Assembly (NCBI GenBank): GCA_045576235.1
Contig: JAZNGA010000040.1
Span: 1-6,160, forward strand
Origin: SIG437 sp045576235
Lineage (GTDB): Bacteria > Bacillota > Clostridia > UBA1381 > UBA9506
Reading direction: 5' to 3'
Length of the DNA: 6,160 nucleotides
Part shown: positions 4,492-6,160 of the stretch, in pieces
Position numbering within the stretch: position 1 is the stretch's first letter
How the letters are laid out: the number at the start of each line of letters is the position of its first letter
Position numbers and translations under genes: made by a program
Notes under the pieces: generated by a model
What the model was told of the DNA's origin: nothing
Database searches by the model: none
Seen by the model: only the letters and a program-made list of their open reading frames with translations

Positions 4492-6160
4492 ATGAAAAAA
4501 ATATTGTCAGTTGTTTTATGTATAACAATGATTCTCGGTTTGTCATCCGTGGCATTTGCAGAACATTATTCAAACTTTACAGATGTTAAACCTGAAAGTT
4601 GGTATTACGAAGATGTGGACAATGCGGTAAGACTTGGAATTATCAATGGTAAATCTGAGACAACCTTTGCTCCCGATGATAACCTTACATATGCTGAAGC
4701 AATCAAGCTTGCGGCGTGTATGTATCAGCTTTACAAGGATGGTCAGGTGTTGATAGTTTCAACCGGTAGTCCTTGGTATCAGACCTATGTTGACTATGCA
4801 AAGGATCACGGAATAATAACAGATAACTTTTTCGATAAAGTAAGTGACATCAACGAAAAAGCTACAAGAGCAGGATATATGGAAATATTCGCAAGTGCCC
4901 TCCCTGATGAAGCTCTTAAGGGGATAAACAATGTTCCTGACGGCTCTATTCCTGATGTTCCAATGGTTCATGAGAGTTCAATAGGTATTTACAAGCTCTA
5001 CCGTGCAGGAATTTTGACTGGTGTTGACGCCGCTCACAACTGCAAACCTGAGGATAATATCAAAAGATGTGAGGTTGCGGCAATCATCACAAGAATGATG
5101 AATGAAAATAAAAGAGTGACATTCTCCATGGGTACAGAGGTGCCAAAGACTGAAGAACCTAAAACTGAGGAACCCAAAACAGAAGAACCTAAATTTGAAA
5201 TTCCAAAGGATGCTGAAATTCTCCCTGAAGTTCCTGAAGAACCAAAGGTAGAAATCAAGGAAGATACGACCGATATGTATGAGCCTTTTGAGATTATAGT
5301 TCAGCCCGAAAAGATTGACTCGGCTGATGAAGGCGATACACTTACATACACAGTCAAGGCATCAGGCGGAAAAACACCGTATACATACTCTTGGGGCACA
5401 AGAGACAGATATAACGGATTTACCGAATTTACCGACTCTGATTATGTAAAGGGTGCTAAAACAAATACGCTTTCCATTGTTTTTGATATTGACAATGCTA
5501 CAACAAGTCAGTTCTACTGCAAGATTACAGATGCTCTCGGTCAGGAAGTGAAATCAGAATATTTGACAATCCCCGAAAAGGTATTCATCTTCAAGCCTGA
5601 AAGCTTTACTAAGGAAGGTAATGGATATACTTTTGCCGGCAGAGTTGAAAAGGGTGCTGTAAGAATCGGTGAAACGGTATCAATGCATATGCCATCACAG
5701 AGCGTTGAGGTTTATGGCGTTGTTACGGGAATTATAATGTTCAATAAAAACCTTGACGAAGCAGACCAGGGTGATTACTGTGGAATCTTAATAGAAGAGC
5801 CGAAGGAAATCCCATACGATTCGTGGGTAGTTGAAACTCTTGGGGGAAGTTTAACGGAAAGAGTAAAAAGTTTGGGCAATTATGGCTTCAAGGTTCCGAT
5901 GAAACTTACCTTCCAGTATGGTGGCATAAAAAATTTAGGTGAAACTGTCACAATGCGTATGCATGTAAAAGGAGGTACACCTCCCTATACATATGAATGG
6001 TATAAGTTCGAAAAAGACAATGAATATACAAAGATAGTAAATGATCATAAATACAACGTGATGGGAAGCGAAGTAAGAATCATTGTTGATGCTGACGAGT
6101 TTGAACAAAACATGTGGTATCGTTGCGATGTGACTGATGCAGCAGGAAATACACAATATG
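4492..6160 (+). CDS. Secreted SLH-domain surface protein with Ig-like and EF-Tu-domain-2-like modules (3' end outside the window)
   Basis: 556 residues are visible, with no stop codon. Signal peptide at 1-23 (AFA/E). Three SLH repeats: 26-81 ([20 protein letters not shown]), 93-138 (divergent) and about 146-207 ([12 protein letters not shown] at 168-179). SLH repeats bind secondary cell-wall polymer and tether proteins to the wall. An acidic Pro/Lys/Glu linker at 217-262 includes three PKTEE units. An Ig/PKD-like domain follows at 267-360 ([12 protein letters not shown]). Residues 364-447 resemble EF-Tu domain 2: [14 protein letters not shown] at 383-396, then [23 protein letters not shown] at 411-433. 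A second Ig-like domain starts at about 469 ([11 protein letters not shown] at 493-503). The ATG follows a GGAGGG site that overlaps the stop of the TPM gene; the gap is 10 bp. It probably acts outside the membrane beside the TPM protein. Its length, ligands and role are unknown. Confidence 0.92.
   Translation, partial: [556 protein letters not shown]
5143..5193 (+). repeat. PKTEE pentapeptide repeat linker in the SLH protein
   Basis: Residues 218-234 are three consecutive PKTEE units followed by PK, encoded by three near-identical 15-bp DNA repeats (CCAAAGACTGAAGAA and variants differing at third codon positions). The surrounding residues 236-256 keep the Pro/Glu/Lys bias. It is most likely a flexible or extended spacer between the wall-binding SLH part and the outer domains. 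The third-position differences suggest that the repeat is not very recent. Confidence 0.8.

Noticed and set aside
4759..5258. Minus-strand open frames antisense to the SLH gene (4759-4971 and 5034-5258)
   Set aside because: The second has a repetitive Gly/Ser/Leu translation, but this is simply the reverse reading of the PKTEE repeats. Neither has a ribosome binding site.
5935..6156. Minus-strand cysteine-containing open frame
   Set aside because: Antisense to the second Ig-like domain of the SLH protein; no start signal or family resemblance.

Overview
The window looks like chromosomal DNA of a Gram-positive, AT-rich Firmicute, most likely a gut-type Clostridia (Oscillospiraceae/Ruminococcaceae-like). 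This is inferred from strong AGGAGG-type ribosome binding sites before nearly every gene, a consensus sigma-A promoter, T-rich intrinsic terminators, a Gram-positive-style HU tail and an S-layer-homology (SLH) surface protein. No assignment below that level is possible from the sequence alone.

Layout. (1) Positions 1-96 hold the C-terminal end of an HU-family DNA-binding protein, followed by two tandem hairpins (105-132 and 146-179). The second probably serves both converging transcripts. (2) Positions 185-1487 carry a two-gene minus-strand operon. Its first gene encodes a membrane-embedded one-component regulator: lipobox, 7 transmembrane helices, then a cytoplasmic LuxR-type HTH. Its second gene is a 73-residue XRE/Cro-like HTH protein, 7 bp downstream. 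(3) Positions 1488-1931 form a 444-bp divergent intergenic region. It contains a near-perfect minus-strand sigma-A promoter (1837-1865), a dense cluster of hairpins enclosed by a 9-bp inverted repeat (1761-1839), another long hairpin (1721-1750), and an array of CCCACAC-type repeats (1527-1618) close to the regulator gene. (4) Positions 1932-6160 hold a tightly packed plus-strand operon of five genes: two small zinc-ribbon proteins, a 361-residue protein with two zinc ribbons and a C-terminal membrane anchor, a secreted and membrane-anchored TPM-domain protein, and a large secreted SLH protein that is open at the window end.

How the parts may work together (inference): the 7TM-LuxR protein would sense an envelope or membrane signal and regulate the divergent operon and/or itself through the shared intergenic region. 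The operon products span the cytoplasm (small zinc ribbons), the membrane (zinc-ribbon protein with tail anchor, TPM protein) and the wall (SLH protein), suggesting a cell-envelope maintenance or stress module.

The most unusual observation is that the SLH protein carries, between two Ig/PKD-like domains, a segment that closely resembles beta-barrel domain 2 of elongation factor Tu. That is a translation-factor fold in a protein with a signal peptide. The second is the structured, uncharacterised leader/intergenic element.
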